Assembly: GCA_910574455.1 (NCBI GenBank)
Contig: CAJSYZ010000003.1
Coordinates: forward strand, 5,478,396-5,542,395
Reading direction: 5' to 3'
DNA length: 64,000 nucleotides
DNA from: Trichaptum fuscoviolaceum
Lineage: Eukaryota; Basidiomycota; Agaricomycetes; Hymenochaetales; Trichaptaceae
Position 1 is the first letter of the stretch; every line of letters starts with the position of its first letter. The notes under the pieces were generated by a model that made no database searches, was not told the DNA's origin, and saw nothing but the letters and a program-made list of their open reading frames with translations. Shown piece by piece: positions 12,241 through 22,031 of this stretch. The position numbers and the translations under genes are program-made.

Positions 12241-12834
12241 AGTTTCTCATCGAAGTATTCAAGGTCATCGAGCTAGTTTTCCAGTCAAGTGTGCTTTCAT
12301 ATTTTGCATCAATGGATCGAAATATACGTACAATTGGGTTTCCCTCGTTTGTGGCAGGCAGGTGAGCTGTCCCCAAAAGCTCATCACCGTCATAAAATCT
12401 CATAGTGATATGCCACAGACTGTCTGAGTTGGAGGTATGAGGGCCATTGCTAATTGAGAATTTAGCCAAAATATTGACATAGAGGGTGGGGAAACGTACT
12501 ATATCTTTACGGCCTCGAATTTAATTCCCGAACGCATAAGCTTCATACCAGCTTCATAACAGGCCTGTTCGACGATAGGCCTTAGATGACGTTTACGATC
12601 TGAGGTGTACGAGCTGTTGTTATTCCAAACGACTTCGAAAGGTGCGGGTGGTTCCGGCTTTGACTCCGGTGCTGGCGTTGGTGCAGGTTCAGGAGTAAGA
12701 GCAGGATCAGATTCGGGGGCAGGTGTAGGTGTCGCCATCGGAGCAGGTGTAGGTTTGGGTGAAGGTGAGAGTGAAGGTACGGGTGCGGGTAAGGGTGCAG
12801 CTGCGGGTGCAGCTGCGGGAGCAGGAGAAGTCAT
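12239..12834 (-). CDS. Pro/Ala-rich protein with a conserved C-terminal domain, unknown function
   Basis: Two exons, 12834-12500 and 12449-12239, are joined by a textbook GTACGT to TTAG intron of 50 bases that keeps frame, giving about 181 residues. Residues 5-60 or so are a low-complexity Pro/Ala/Ser/Thr tract made of imperfect PAPA and PTPAPES repeats. The C-terminal half is compositionally normal, with EVVWNNNSS, RPIVEQACYEAGMKLM, WHITMRFYDGDELLGTAHLP and IVRIFRSID. I do not recognise the family. The C-terminal domain is conserved in the neighbouring tandem relic, which supports its being coding. The start at MTSPAPA is preferred to upstream in-frame ATGs because it begins the repetitive tract, but it is not certain. 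Confidence 0.55.
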
Positions 12835-13009
12835 TGTGAGCGTACTTGCGTATATTGTGTACGAGGACGAGGGGAAGCGAGTCAAAGGTTGTGAAGGCGG
12901 ATGAACTGCTTTGATTAACGAGAGTCTATGTGCTTTGATCTCGTTAACGAATGCACTTTCATTACAATAATGTAAGTGATAGCCCGAGGCTGTATGTTTT
13001 AGACACAAT

Positions 13010-13560
13010 CATCGTAATGGATTCTGATGACATCTGTAAACCTCCTAGCTAAGACACGCGATGCTACATGCGCCTGGCATCGTTCTTTGTGCGCACAGTA
13101 TATGCAGTGAAGTTTGTCAACTCCCTTTGTCCACACATCCGTTTGGCTTATTATACAGATAGTTTACATTTGCAGATGTGACTTGCATTACTTATCTCAT
13201 GTACGTATTGACACATAATCTGAAATAATGAGGGCATTTGGAATATTATTTCGTTCATAATTGTAGGAGTCGCCATTAGTGCGTTACTTCTTTGAAATGT
13301 TATATAGGGGACGTGCCGAAAAAACAGTACGGATCCGAATGATATTATTCGGCCGACTTCCTTGAGGCGAATTGGATGAATTTGTGTCCTTAGTGTGCGG
13401 GGTTATCTAGTCAGTTACATGTTCTGTATCTACTTCCAACATGCGTGAGAATCTTCAAACTTTTAACTGTGCGAAAGTTGACACTATCGTCCGAATTATG
13501 AGGGCGCTGACTTGCGCGTCTGTTGCCGCTACTTCGCAATCAAAAGTTAGATGATGGTGC
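13010..13560. other. Intergenic, no recognisable gene
   Basis: Nothing beyond short random frames was seen between the Pro/Ala-rich gene and the PRP2 relic. Confidence 0.4.
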
Positions 13561-13569
13561 GTTGTTTCA

Positions 13570-14370
13570 TGGCATGAAGATTTCGAACCGAGAACGCAAA
13601 TAACTTAAGTACGAGGAACAAGTCCTTCGGAGGCCGTGCTCTATCAGCGGCACGAACAAGCGAAAGATAAGTATAATCAGTTTGTTACTGAAGTCGACCA
13701 GCGAGAGACAGCGCAGACCTTCCGAACTGGCGCTCCAGACAAGCAGCAACCTGTAATCGATTCAGAGTAGCCAGACAATTAAGTTCTCTATCGGACACAA
13801 TGGGTGCGGAAGCAAATCTTACAACCGCCAAGCGTCTGCTAGGGAAGCAGATCGAAGAGGCAGAAAAGCGCACTTGAGCCATCGACAACACGCGGTTGAG
13901 TGTGTTAATCTGTCAGTCCCTCTATTAACCACTGGAGGTGATTGGAAGATTCGCCGTGCTCATTGTCGTTGCAGAGAAAGGCTCGGGCAAGACGCCACTA
14001 CTCCCGCAGACTCAAAACCTGCACGAGTCTGGCTACATAGCAATTACAATGACCATCGGGTGCAAGCAGCCGCGGCGCGTTGTTGCGATGAGTGCTACAA
14101 GCTCGTGCGGCTGAGGAAGTAGGCAATAATGTGGACTATGAGTTGGATATTTGATTTCGAGAATTGTGAAAGTGACAAGATCGTGATTAAAATTTATTAA
14201 ATACAAGAACGGACCGTATGCTTCCGAATCTTCGTGAGTCCTTGTTGGAGCCGGATATCGCGAGTTCGTGGTCACAATTATTGACGAAGCTGATGAGCAA
14301 ACGTTATGTATATACATCTTCATCCGTGGCAGGGACAAGCTCGTTCTGAGAGCGCTATATAATATCTCGA
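13570..14370 (+). pseudogene. PRP2: PRP2-type helicase relic, longest copy
   Basis: Successive short frames follow PRP2 order: KISNRERK with KYEEQVLR, TFRTGAPDKQQ, a remnant of the KGSGKT-type P-loop segment near 13970-14000, [13 protein letters not shown], and LLEPDIASS followed by a STDILF-like remnant. Many stops and indels separate them. The fragment ends at the CGCTATATAAT boundary shared with four other copies. It preserves the linear order from N-terminal extension to DEAH box, so this copy shows the parent arrangement best. Confidence 0.65.
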
Positions 14371-14624
14371 TGTATTCAATTCATTCCAATATCCCCATGC
14401 TTTGCACAGTCTCTATTGCTTTCATTCTCAATCACCCTGTCAACTCTCGACGAGGGAGTAAGGGATTTGCCGGCGGAGCTCGGCCTGTGCCTAGTGGAAT
14501 CTGCGCCGTGGGACAAATTAACTTATTATGTAAGCTGCAGTTTAAATTCCGATTGCGGATGTGCGTACGCACATGCAAGGGATTTTAGTCTGAAACCACC
14601 TACTGCTTGGTGATGACTCGCTTT
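14371..14624. other. No recognisable gene; carries a 16-base palindrome
   Basis: The perfect palindrome ATGTGCGTACGCACAT lies at 14559-14574. A 19-base string containing it recurs at 63765-63783. Confidence 0.6.
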
Positions 14625-14632
14625 GTCTTGCT

Positions 14633-15230
14633 TAGTGTCCTCAATCGGTCAGACTGGGCCAGGGGTTGGTCAGGCCGAGGGTCAGACAAAGTAGAGTTTC
14701 CGTTGACCCCATCTGACCCGGCATGACCCGGCCTGACCTTTGACCAAATTCAATATATAACAGATAAATTCACACAAAAATAGAAAAGTTTTGTCGTTTT
14801 AAAACAGCTGCAAAGGTTATAAAACCTTATATATGACTTGCAGGTCCGAGAAAATTAAATCAAGGCATGGGAAATCTATTCTTTGGACCCCAGGTGGTTG
14901 TTGAGGCTATGTGTTAGTGCCGGTTTTGGCCTGCAAACCAAGTTTCACCCGAAATATGCTTGCTTTTTGTGAAAAGTAAGTTGTTCGTTATAATTTAAAG
15001 AAAGACAGGTCATTATAATGAAAGGAATACACTACATTAGAACTTTCTAGGGACTCAAGTAGTGACCTGGGGTCAGCCCGACCTTGACCTGACCCTCTTT
15101 GGCCCGGCCCACTGGGTCAGCAAAGGTTGGGACCAGGGCCGGAGACCTTTAACAAGATTCTGACCTTGCTGGGTTTGGGGTCACGGAAAAGGTAGCTTGA
15201 CCCGACCCGACTTGACCTTTGAGGACACTA
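14633..15230. mobile_element. hAT-type MITE with 8-bp target duplication
   Basis: The element begins TAGTGTCCTCAA and ends with its exact inverse TTGAGGACACTA. It is flanked by GTCTTGCT (14625-14632) and GTTTTGCT (15231-15238), an 8-base target duplication with one mismatch. Both ends hold many GGTCA/TGACC motifs, often as TGACCCGG, probably subterminal transposase-binding repeats. TAG-type ends with an 8-base duplication indicate the hAT superfamily. There is no open frame of note inside, so it is non-autonomous (598 bp). Confidence 0.9.
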
Positions 15231-15239
15231 GTTTTGCTA

Positions 15240-16780
15240 TGTGCTAATAGGTAATGACAGTACCTCCTTTAGGTAAATTTTACAAGGGTATAAAGACAAG
15301 CTAGAGGTGTACAGTGTCTGCAGTTGAACCTGCCTCCGAGAGATTGGTATAGTCATGATTTCTTTGTGTCGCTCTCGGGCGCTTAACTAGCCAATAAAGA
15401 CAGTTAACTCATTTCTGCGCTCCCGTACGCTCCCCTCTGCCATTGAAAATCTTGAAAAGAAAGGCTTCCTCGAGGGATGGGGCTGGCAATTTCTTGTGGG
15501 AAAAGTTGCTTTGGAGCTGGCTGAAAAGGTTTTTGCTCTAGAGCAACTTGGGTTGTCAAGGGACTGACGAGTCATGCCCCAAACCGAAGGGATACGCAGC
15601 CTTTGACGAGGATAAGCCTCGGCTCACCCACAAGGAAGGCTAAGCCGAGCGAAGGTATCCATAGGTAGTGCCACCCATGTAAATAGATATGAAGCAAAGA
15701 ACTCACCTTCACCATTAAGACCTAGATGTTAATGCAAATAGAGAATGCAGAAAGCGAATGCAAATGAATGATGCGAATGCTTGAGGAGAATGCAAACGAT
15801 AAGTGCTACACACTAATGCGACTGCGACTGCGACGCAAATGAAAGCGCAACGTGAATGCAACGCGAATGCGAGTGCAGAGCTGTAAGTACGTGTGCGAAG
15901 CGAAGACGAATGCCAGTGCAAATGTACTACATTTCGGGTGGCACAACATGGTCCTGGACGGCAATACCGCAAATTTCGGGTGACACGAACAAGGGGCTTT
16001 GTTATAGCAGGTAGCGTCTGCTGTTTTGAAAGCGGGAAGCATCGGCTAGGCCTTGAGCAGTAAGTCGGGTGGCGCGGATAAGGCCTCGTCCAAAGCAGGC
16101 GTTGGGAAATATTTGAGGTCTTCATCGTGCGTTGCCGCTGTCTTGAGGCTCGGAGAGTTGTGGCCGATGATCCAGAGACGCGACGGGACTTGACGTGTGA
16201 CCTGCGCGTGCACCCGCTGTTCACGAGTGGTGGTATTTCTTCGAAGTCCTTCCAACTATAATGAAATCGCAAGATTGTGTCGCTTCCAAATTAGGAAGCC
16301 TGGTTGAACTTGAAGTGCTGCGAACTTATCCGTTCCTGATGTTGCGGAAGTGCGATGCACAAGTGCTGTGTCGTAGTTCGACATTGCCGTCAAAAAAAAG
16401 GAATGGAGAGTCTATGTTAATTTGGAGGCTTATAACCAGCTAAACCGGAGTGAGTAACAATTAATAGCAATGTAGGTAAGTCAAGGTAAATGCGCACGTT
16501 CGCCATCGGTATGCGATTGCACTCTTGGCGCAGACCCACAAAGATTTCAGCTCTGGGTCTCCTACATGAAATTCTAATTGATTGGGAAGACGGTTCAGCA
16601 TGCACGCAATCTGTTTGACCGACTGTGGTAGAACTACGTGTATCTGGGGAAACTGTTCGGAAACGTCACTGGCACGCGCCAAGTACTCAAACGAGAGATG
16701 CAATGAGAGCCAGAGGAAAAGGCGTATCAGACACGTGAACACGCTAGTGCGATCTACGAGCGTTCGGCAGCGGTCCGACC
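15240..16780. other. Low-information region with a GAATGC-rich tract
   Basis: At 15725-15900 the sequence is an irregular array of GAATGC/GCAAATG/GCGAATG words. This array makes a 185-codon minus frame open (15715-16272) without recognisable protein features. A short plus frame at about 15405-15567 with amphipathic character (EKKGFLEGWGWQFLVGKVAL) could be an exon fragment of an unknown gene. Confidence 0.4.
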
Positions 16781-16953
16781 TGTATCCATCAAGAGGGATC
16801 GAACGTGCCTCTCTTGTTATTGAATTCTTGCAGCCTTTGCCGGCATTCGAGCTGACCAATGATTCGTTGGTCCTCCTTGTCACGCTCGCTTAATGCCAGA
16901 ATCATTGTCTTGTAGGTGCGAACATTGGGCGTAATCTGACGAGTGAGCATCTG
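16780..16953 (-). pseudogene. PPR-protein relic, 3' half (split by transposon)
   Basis: Read on the minus strand this gives EMLTRQITPNVRTYKTMILAL followed by ERDKED and a degenerate tail. It is highly similar to 39705-39850 on the plus strand and continues, in the homologue, directly from the sequence now at 19463-19715. The pattern (TYNEMLTRQITPNVRTYKTMI) is a pentatricopeptide repeat, an RNA-binding organellar protein motif. Stops and indels show it is a relic. Confidence 0.65.
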
Positions 16954-17371
16954 CAGGCACCTAATGGTGCATCTTCAGAAAATAGCCCATATTATGGGGT
17001 GAATGATTCACTCAGATGAATGATTCATGTGAATGAATCAAATAGTTCACTCAAAATGAATGAATTTGCATTAATGATTCAATTTATAGTTCTTGCACAG
17101 AATCATTTACTTGTATTAAGTTTTATAATATACATCATATATACAATAGTTTAGGGAATGAATCATAGACTTGGTGAATGATTCAAACAAAAGTGAGGGA
17201 ATAAACATGATGTCTACATAGTAGGATGTAACTCAGGTGCACCTGCAGATGACCCGTGAGTGCAGGTGTGACGGCAAAGTAAAGCAAAGTGTGCAAGTTC
17301 GCAGGCTCTTCGATGCGAGTGAACATATTGATTAGAAATCGCCGTGCTGCAAGTGAATGAGTAAGGGATTG

Positions 17372-18300
17372 TCAACAACATGAGTAACTGCATCCACTCA
17401 CGACCATTGCACGAAAACGCTGTGCATTCCTTGTGCTCCGCAATGCTACTTCTGTCGTTGCGCAGGCGATCTTCAGACGTGGTAACATGGAGTGCTTCTT
17501 GCCTTCATCCCAATACTGAACCGTGACCACTGCCGCATTCTCCAACACCATTGATCGGTACGCGCAGAGAAGCAACCCAGACAACTGAGAAGGCCAGGTG
17601 TTTGAGAGCTTGATTTCGCGTAAGCGATCACAGATGTGTATTGAAGTTACCCCGGCGGCCGTTGTGCATGTTGGAATAGAAAGTGATTCCAAAGACGAAC
17701 CAAGTTGATGCAGGATGCGGCTGAGTAGCGCAGGCACCGGTTCCCGTTCCAACTCCAAAGAGCGCAGTAACTGGGTAGAGTACTAAAACAGATAGTCAGT
17801 GAAGTTCATCTTTGAACGAGATTGGAAGTTCAGCCTGACCTCGGACAGACTAGGTTTGAACAGCGGTAACGATGATCAGCAGACTCCATGTTCGTACGGT
17901 CCTCGATAATGATGCCAAACGTTCACTCCTTTGTCGGTCCAATTGGCGAGCTTCAACGCACGAATCCGCGGTCCTGAGCGCAATAAGGGCAAGGTGCCGC
18001 TATCGAGATATGGGGCCGTCTTGCACATGCGTGCTTCGTTGACGGCGCCCGTCGTCTGTTACCCAGGTGAGTCGCAGCCATAGAGTGAGATGTTGAGCTG
18101 GAAGAGGTTGGGACATACGACGACTGCGTGTGCAAAGGAGTTGGAAGAGAGACGAAAGAGAGAGTGGTCAGTGGTCACTGCGTGCCACCGGCGTGTCAGT
18201 GACACGTGATCCCGTGCCACAGTCAACAGTGACCATTCCACTGCAAAGGCGCGTTCGCCATTGTTTCGTTCTGTTCTTTCTACTATGTTGGAGGACTATG
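17372..18300 (-). pseudogene. F-box/LRR-like gene fragment inside the element
   Basis: Minus-strand frames read VARDHVSLTRRWHAVTTDHS and VVVCPNLFQLNISL, then IRALKLANWTDKG, then LGSSLESLSIPTC. This order (F-box-like helix, 'CPNL..L' and later leucine-rich segments) is typical of the large agaric F-box family, which supplies substrate receptors of SCF ubiquitin ligases. A GTAACAG donor follows the first block, but stops interrupt the later ones. The fragment lies wholly inside the inverted-repeat element. Confidence 0.45.
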
Positions 18301-18529
18301 ATGCTCCCATCAACATCAAAGTAAGTCTCTTGTCCTCACTATCTTCGCCATCTTACTGATTCACCTTCTTCCATGTCCTCAACTCTGCCGTGGCTGCTCT
18401 GTTTCCTCGTCTCGCCTTCCTTGAGCGCCGCGTCCCCCTCGCCATCCCTCTCCTTCAGCGACTTCACGGCATCCGATGTTCCCTCCCTTTCATCCGTTAT
18501 GTCGCCACCGTTCCCTCCTGTGCATCTAG

Positions 18530-19250
18530 ATGAGTACTTTTCGACATATATTCTTCTCGGGGTGTTGACGATGGACTCCGCCTTGGAACGCCGCATGCTC
18601 ATACGGATCACCTGGGTGTCCCACAAGCGTAGTCGCAATGGTGCAGGGGGACGATGATAGGGTAGGGACAAGTAGGACGATTATGCGGTCTGTGGTCGGT
18701 AAGCCTACGAGCAGCTGGGAGAAGCGGATTCAACTTGAGGCAGAGAGTGCGTCACCTTTCGCTGTTTTGATCGTCTCAACATTTCCCGCTAACTTGTTTT
18801 CTTCCCCTTCACCTATCCTTATGCACACGATTGGCCATCTCACTTTCAATGAGATGATTGCACTAGCCATCGGTGAACATGAACTACGGCAAGACGCATG
18901 CATTCTTAAACTGGGCATCGACGGAAGCGTGGGTGCGCCTCTGCCCGAAAACAACACAAATTACGCTCTGCCAGAATTCTCATATCAAAAGTTGTACCGC
19001 TTGCAAAGCATGGCCCGTACTCTGTGCGACCAGAATGGCACATGACGGGCCGCCAGGTGCATTGGGTGCATCCGGACTTTGTGGTGAAATTGGACGACGA
19101 CTCGTCTGTGATGCTTGCGAAGCTGGAGGCGCGTCTGAGAGTTGACTTGCACACGCGTACGCAGAATGCGCGTGAGGAAAATGGCTCCGCACTCGGCATC
19201 CAGACAAAAATGGTGGTAATGCAGTGTATCCTTATTGCCATCGAGTGAGC
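18530..19250 (+). pseudogene. GT31-type glycosyltransferase relic inside the element
   Basis: In order the frames read SALERRMLIRITWVSHKR, then DDDRVGTSRTIM with VVGKPTSSWEKR, then ENMNYGKTHAFLNWAS, and finally HPDFVVKLDDDSSVMLAKLEARLRV. The DDDS segment matches the metal-binding DxD region of family 31 galactosyltransferases, and the preceding pieces match that family in the right order. At least two frame changes occur (near 18655 and 18865). The C-terminal end is missing before the right terminal repeat. Confidence 0.6.
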
Positions 19251-19462
19251 CGGAGATGTAGACAGGATATACTAATATGTGTTTATATTCATTAAATAGC
19301 AAATATTATAATTTATTTTGGCCGGTGAATGATTCATGATTTATTCATCTATCTTTTTATAAGGTGTAATTTATTATCAATATAATGCTGAATGATTCAT
19401 GTGAGTGAATAATTCACCCGATAATATGGGCTATATTCAGAAGATACACCATTAGGTGTTTG

Positions 19463-19715
19463 GCATCTCATTGTACGTCTCCAGCATAACGGTAATCGGT
19501 TGTCCGGGTGCACGAGACGAGAGGAGCAAGCCGAGGGACATGTTGTATTCGCGCATAGGATGGGTGGGACGTGCGTAGGTTCATCACCTCTGCAAGAATG
19601 CATGCGGGATCATGCGTTTTCCGGGCAGCCTCGAAGCTCTCGAAGACCGTGACGTTGACGGGTCGCCAGCATTGTCCAGAACATCTCCAGCAGCAGGTGG
19701 TGCATGTTTACGGGG
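19463..19715 (-). pseudogene. PPR-protein relic, 5' half (split by transposon)
   Basis: On the minus strand this corresponds base for base to 39490-39720: an N-terminal part resembling VTVFES with AARK, then MSLGLLLSSRAPGQPITVML and ETYNEM. It stops where the 2.5-kb element begins and resumes at 16953. It contains frame changes and is not functional. Confidence 0.7.
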
Positions 19716-19944
19716 TGCTGGGGTTTGTCGCTAAGCCAGGTGCGAAGGCAGAGTTGGTAGGTACAATTGGTTGAGGTGCCGATTCGAGCGATTCAAGAGA
19801 CTCAAGCCCAGACGCCGCCGATGAAACCGTTGGAGCGGGCTTGATGCAGTTGAACGAACATGAGGACAACTAGTGTTTCTGTATTTTCCTTGCGATCTGT
19901 ACCGGCGAGCGAAAGACTGCTGACGGCCCCGAGAGTTGATGACA

Positions 19945-20480
19945 AGTGCCGGGCGCTTCAGCCGTAGTTCCTCCTCCTCCTCGACTTTCGTTGCATTTGC
20001 ATCCTCGGACACTATTAGCATCTGCGTCAATCCTGCGTACGATCGTACTAGACTCCCTGACCCAGAAGACGACAAACCTCTTCCACGAGCACCTAGGAGA
20101 GGGCCACCACCAGTGCCCTTCATTTCCGGATTACTCCTCTCATTGAGGTCCTTGTACATCCGCGCTTTCGTAGGTGTAAGATTTGGTTGCCCATGCGAAG
20201 GAAGAGCCAATGCCGAACTGCTTGTTTCTCCAGGCTAGCGCAGGCAGTTTAAATGATATACTCTACATCTCCGACGACGGTGATAAAGCGCCCGGTAAGA
20301 GAATGTTGAAGGACCGTCGCAAAAATCTCCGTCGTACCGAGTTCTCGCACATACAGCAATATGCGCTGTCCTCAGGGGTCCAATCTCATGCTGTAGGAAG
20401 GCGTCTTGACCATGACCACACCTTCGGGTGCTTTTTTTTACTTTATTCAAGTTAGTCATATTCAAGTTATTTACATAAGG
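19945..20480 (-). pseudogene. SEC27: Coatomer beta-prime relic 2
   Basis: On the minus strand the pieces read LGTTEIFATVLQHSLTGRFI then VVGDVEYII, then an equivalent of KVRVYKNFKERS (here KARMYKDLNERSNPEMKGTG), and GPLLGARG followed by a decayed WDWESG-like part. This is the middle of the coatomer beta-prime WD40 propeller. A PPR relic follows, in the same order and relative orientation as the plus-strand pair at 38.9-40.1 kb, so a coatomer-PPR block was duplicated in inverse orientation. Confidence 0.7.
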
Positions 20481-20670
20481 TACCAAATAAGGCATGTACT
20501 GCTAACTTTAAGGTACCCGAGCTATGCACAGATTTCAAGGAAATACTATGAGGTGTCTCGGAAAAGAAGACACATAAAGAAGAGCAACCCAGACCTCAGC
20601 GACTGATAGGCACGTGAATGCAATTTTTTTGATTTTGAGAAGCGTAACCCTAATCCCGCTAGAACCCTCA

Positions 20671-21114
20671 TCACCTTAAAGGGTGTTCGGGAATAGCCGC
20701 TCTTGAGTGCTGAGATTCACTGGAAAACGTACATTGATCTGAGTGACATCTGAATGTGCGCCTTGTTTGTATTAGTGGCCACGGCTGACGTTCATGTGCT
20801 GATTTTGAAGCAAGCCCGATCTCTTGGAGCCAGGGTTGACGAGGAGAAGAAAATGATGGCGGAGAGCGATCTGAAATCGGCTCGCGAGGCATTTGAGAGG
20901 CGTAGAATGGATGATGAAGGTGAGTACATCGACAAAAGCATCTTTCTGGTCGAAGGGACGATTCCTTAGTTTCGAAGGGTGCTATTATGCGACGCAAGTA
21001 GGAGAACGAGGTGACATTCAGCTTGATGTACGGAGAGCTTAGCGGGTTGTCTTCATTGGTAAGTACAAGCTCACGGATTACTCGCTCTATGCTGCCATCT
21101 ATCTTGGCCTTCAT
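20671..21114 (-). CDS. Unassigned minus-strand frame
   Basis: A 147-codon frame begins [20 protein letters not shown] then [11 protein letters not shown], which looks like ordinary protein, and becomes compositionally odd (Arg/Pro/Ser-rich) after about residue 40. Probably only the first part is an exon or relic. I do not recognise the family. Confidence 0.25.
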   Translation of the reverse strand: MKAKIDGSIERVIRELVLTNEDNPLSSPYIKLNVTSFSYLRRIIAPFETKESSLRPERCFCRCTHLHHPFYASQMPREPISDRSPPSFSSPRQPWLQEIGLASKSAHERQPWPLIQTRRTFRCHSDQCTFSSESQHSRAAIPEHPLR

Positions 21115-21289
21115 ACAGAGAATATCATTGAAGTTCCGAACCGACTGTCAAAAGCACCCGTCCCGGAATCCATTGTTTCCTTCATCCGCAAACTTACATG
21201 AATTTACAAGACGTACTCCCTGTCAAGGATGTGAGGCTGACACTATTTCACAGTCCTTGTGAAGATGGAAAAAAGCGAGTGTAGGTATA

Positions 21290-22031
21290 ATTACTCATAA
21301 TCAGTATGCATGTCTACTGTAAACATCTGGTACACTTGATAGTCAAATATCTGTAAGAAACATCATATGTATCGATGTATCAAGTGCAATTTGTTCGTTT
21401 TTCGTACTTGACTGCGGTATATTCAACTGCGATCAGTCAGTATACTGTGCACCTGCTTTAGAATTACGCAGTAGACTCTGACTCTTAACCGCTGCTGCTT
21501 AATGACCTCATGCGCAATATTTCCATCACCGCAGCCGTCCAGTTAAATACGTGGTCTATGTGATGAGTCAGTAGTTAGTTCAATCCGGAAAACATGATAG
21601 TAGATCATTGCGCCGCAGGATGATGATGATATCCGCCGGAGCATGAGCTGTGACCCGCAGTCGGATATATTTGCTTCATGACCGTTCACAAACTTAGGAG
21701 TCTTACGGGACTAACTTATGTTATGGACAGATTGTCGGAAAAGTTATAATTAGTGCGTAATTCTGCTGTAAAAGTCCGGTACAATCGTTACTCAATTATT
21801 CTGTAGGAAACATGATATGTATGTATGTATCAAGTGCAGTTTGTGAGTGTTTTCGTATGTGACTGCGGCCTATTGGACTGCGATCAATCAGTATACTGTG
21901 CATTTGCTTTAAGTTACGCAGTAGTCTCTGACTCTTAGAGCCTTATGCGCAATATATCCATCACCGCAGCCCGTCCAGTATAAATACGTGGTCTATGTGA
22001 GGCCTCACTGATTAGCACTAACGCGAAGGAC
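21290..22031 (+). promoter_or_regulatory. Tandemly duplicated promoter region of the chromodomain-like gene
   Basis: Two copies, about 21290-21585 and 21755-22015, share long matching stretches such as GACTGCGATCARTCAGTATACTG and TACGTGGTCTATGTGA. Each ends in an A/T-rich TATA-like box (AGTTAAATACG in copy 1, AGTATAAATACG in copy 2) about 50 bases before the start-codon region. Only copy 2 is followed by the intact ATG at 22032. The role of copy 1 is unknown. Confidence 0.6.

Larger units (their letters stand above)
16954..19462. mobile_element. 2.5-kb inverted-repeat DNA element carrying gene fragments
   Basis: The left end CAGGCACCTAATGGTGCATC and the right end (reverse complement CAAACACCTAATGGTGTATC) are near-identical inverted repeats that continue inward for about 60 bases. 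Subterminal palindromes TGAATGATTCA are repeated on both sides. GCATCT flanks both ends (16947-16952 and 19463-19468), where the undisturbed homologue at 39.7 kb has it once, so this is a genuine insertion. A decayed 8-base hAT-type duplication is the likeliest reading. The interior holds F-box-like and GT31-like remnants and no recognisable transposase. Confidence 0.75.

Noticed and set aside
12605..12904. Plus-strand Gly/Ser/Ala-rich frame
   Set aside because: It is the antisense of the Pro/Ala repeat tract; the minus-strand frame has a matching intron and a conserved domain.
15715..16272. 185-codon minus frame as a gene
   Set aside because: Its openness results from the GAATGC-rich tract; composition is Arg/Ser/Cys-rich without domain features, and there is no supporting splice structure.
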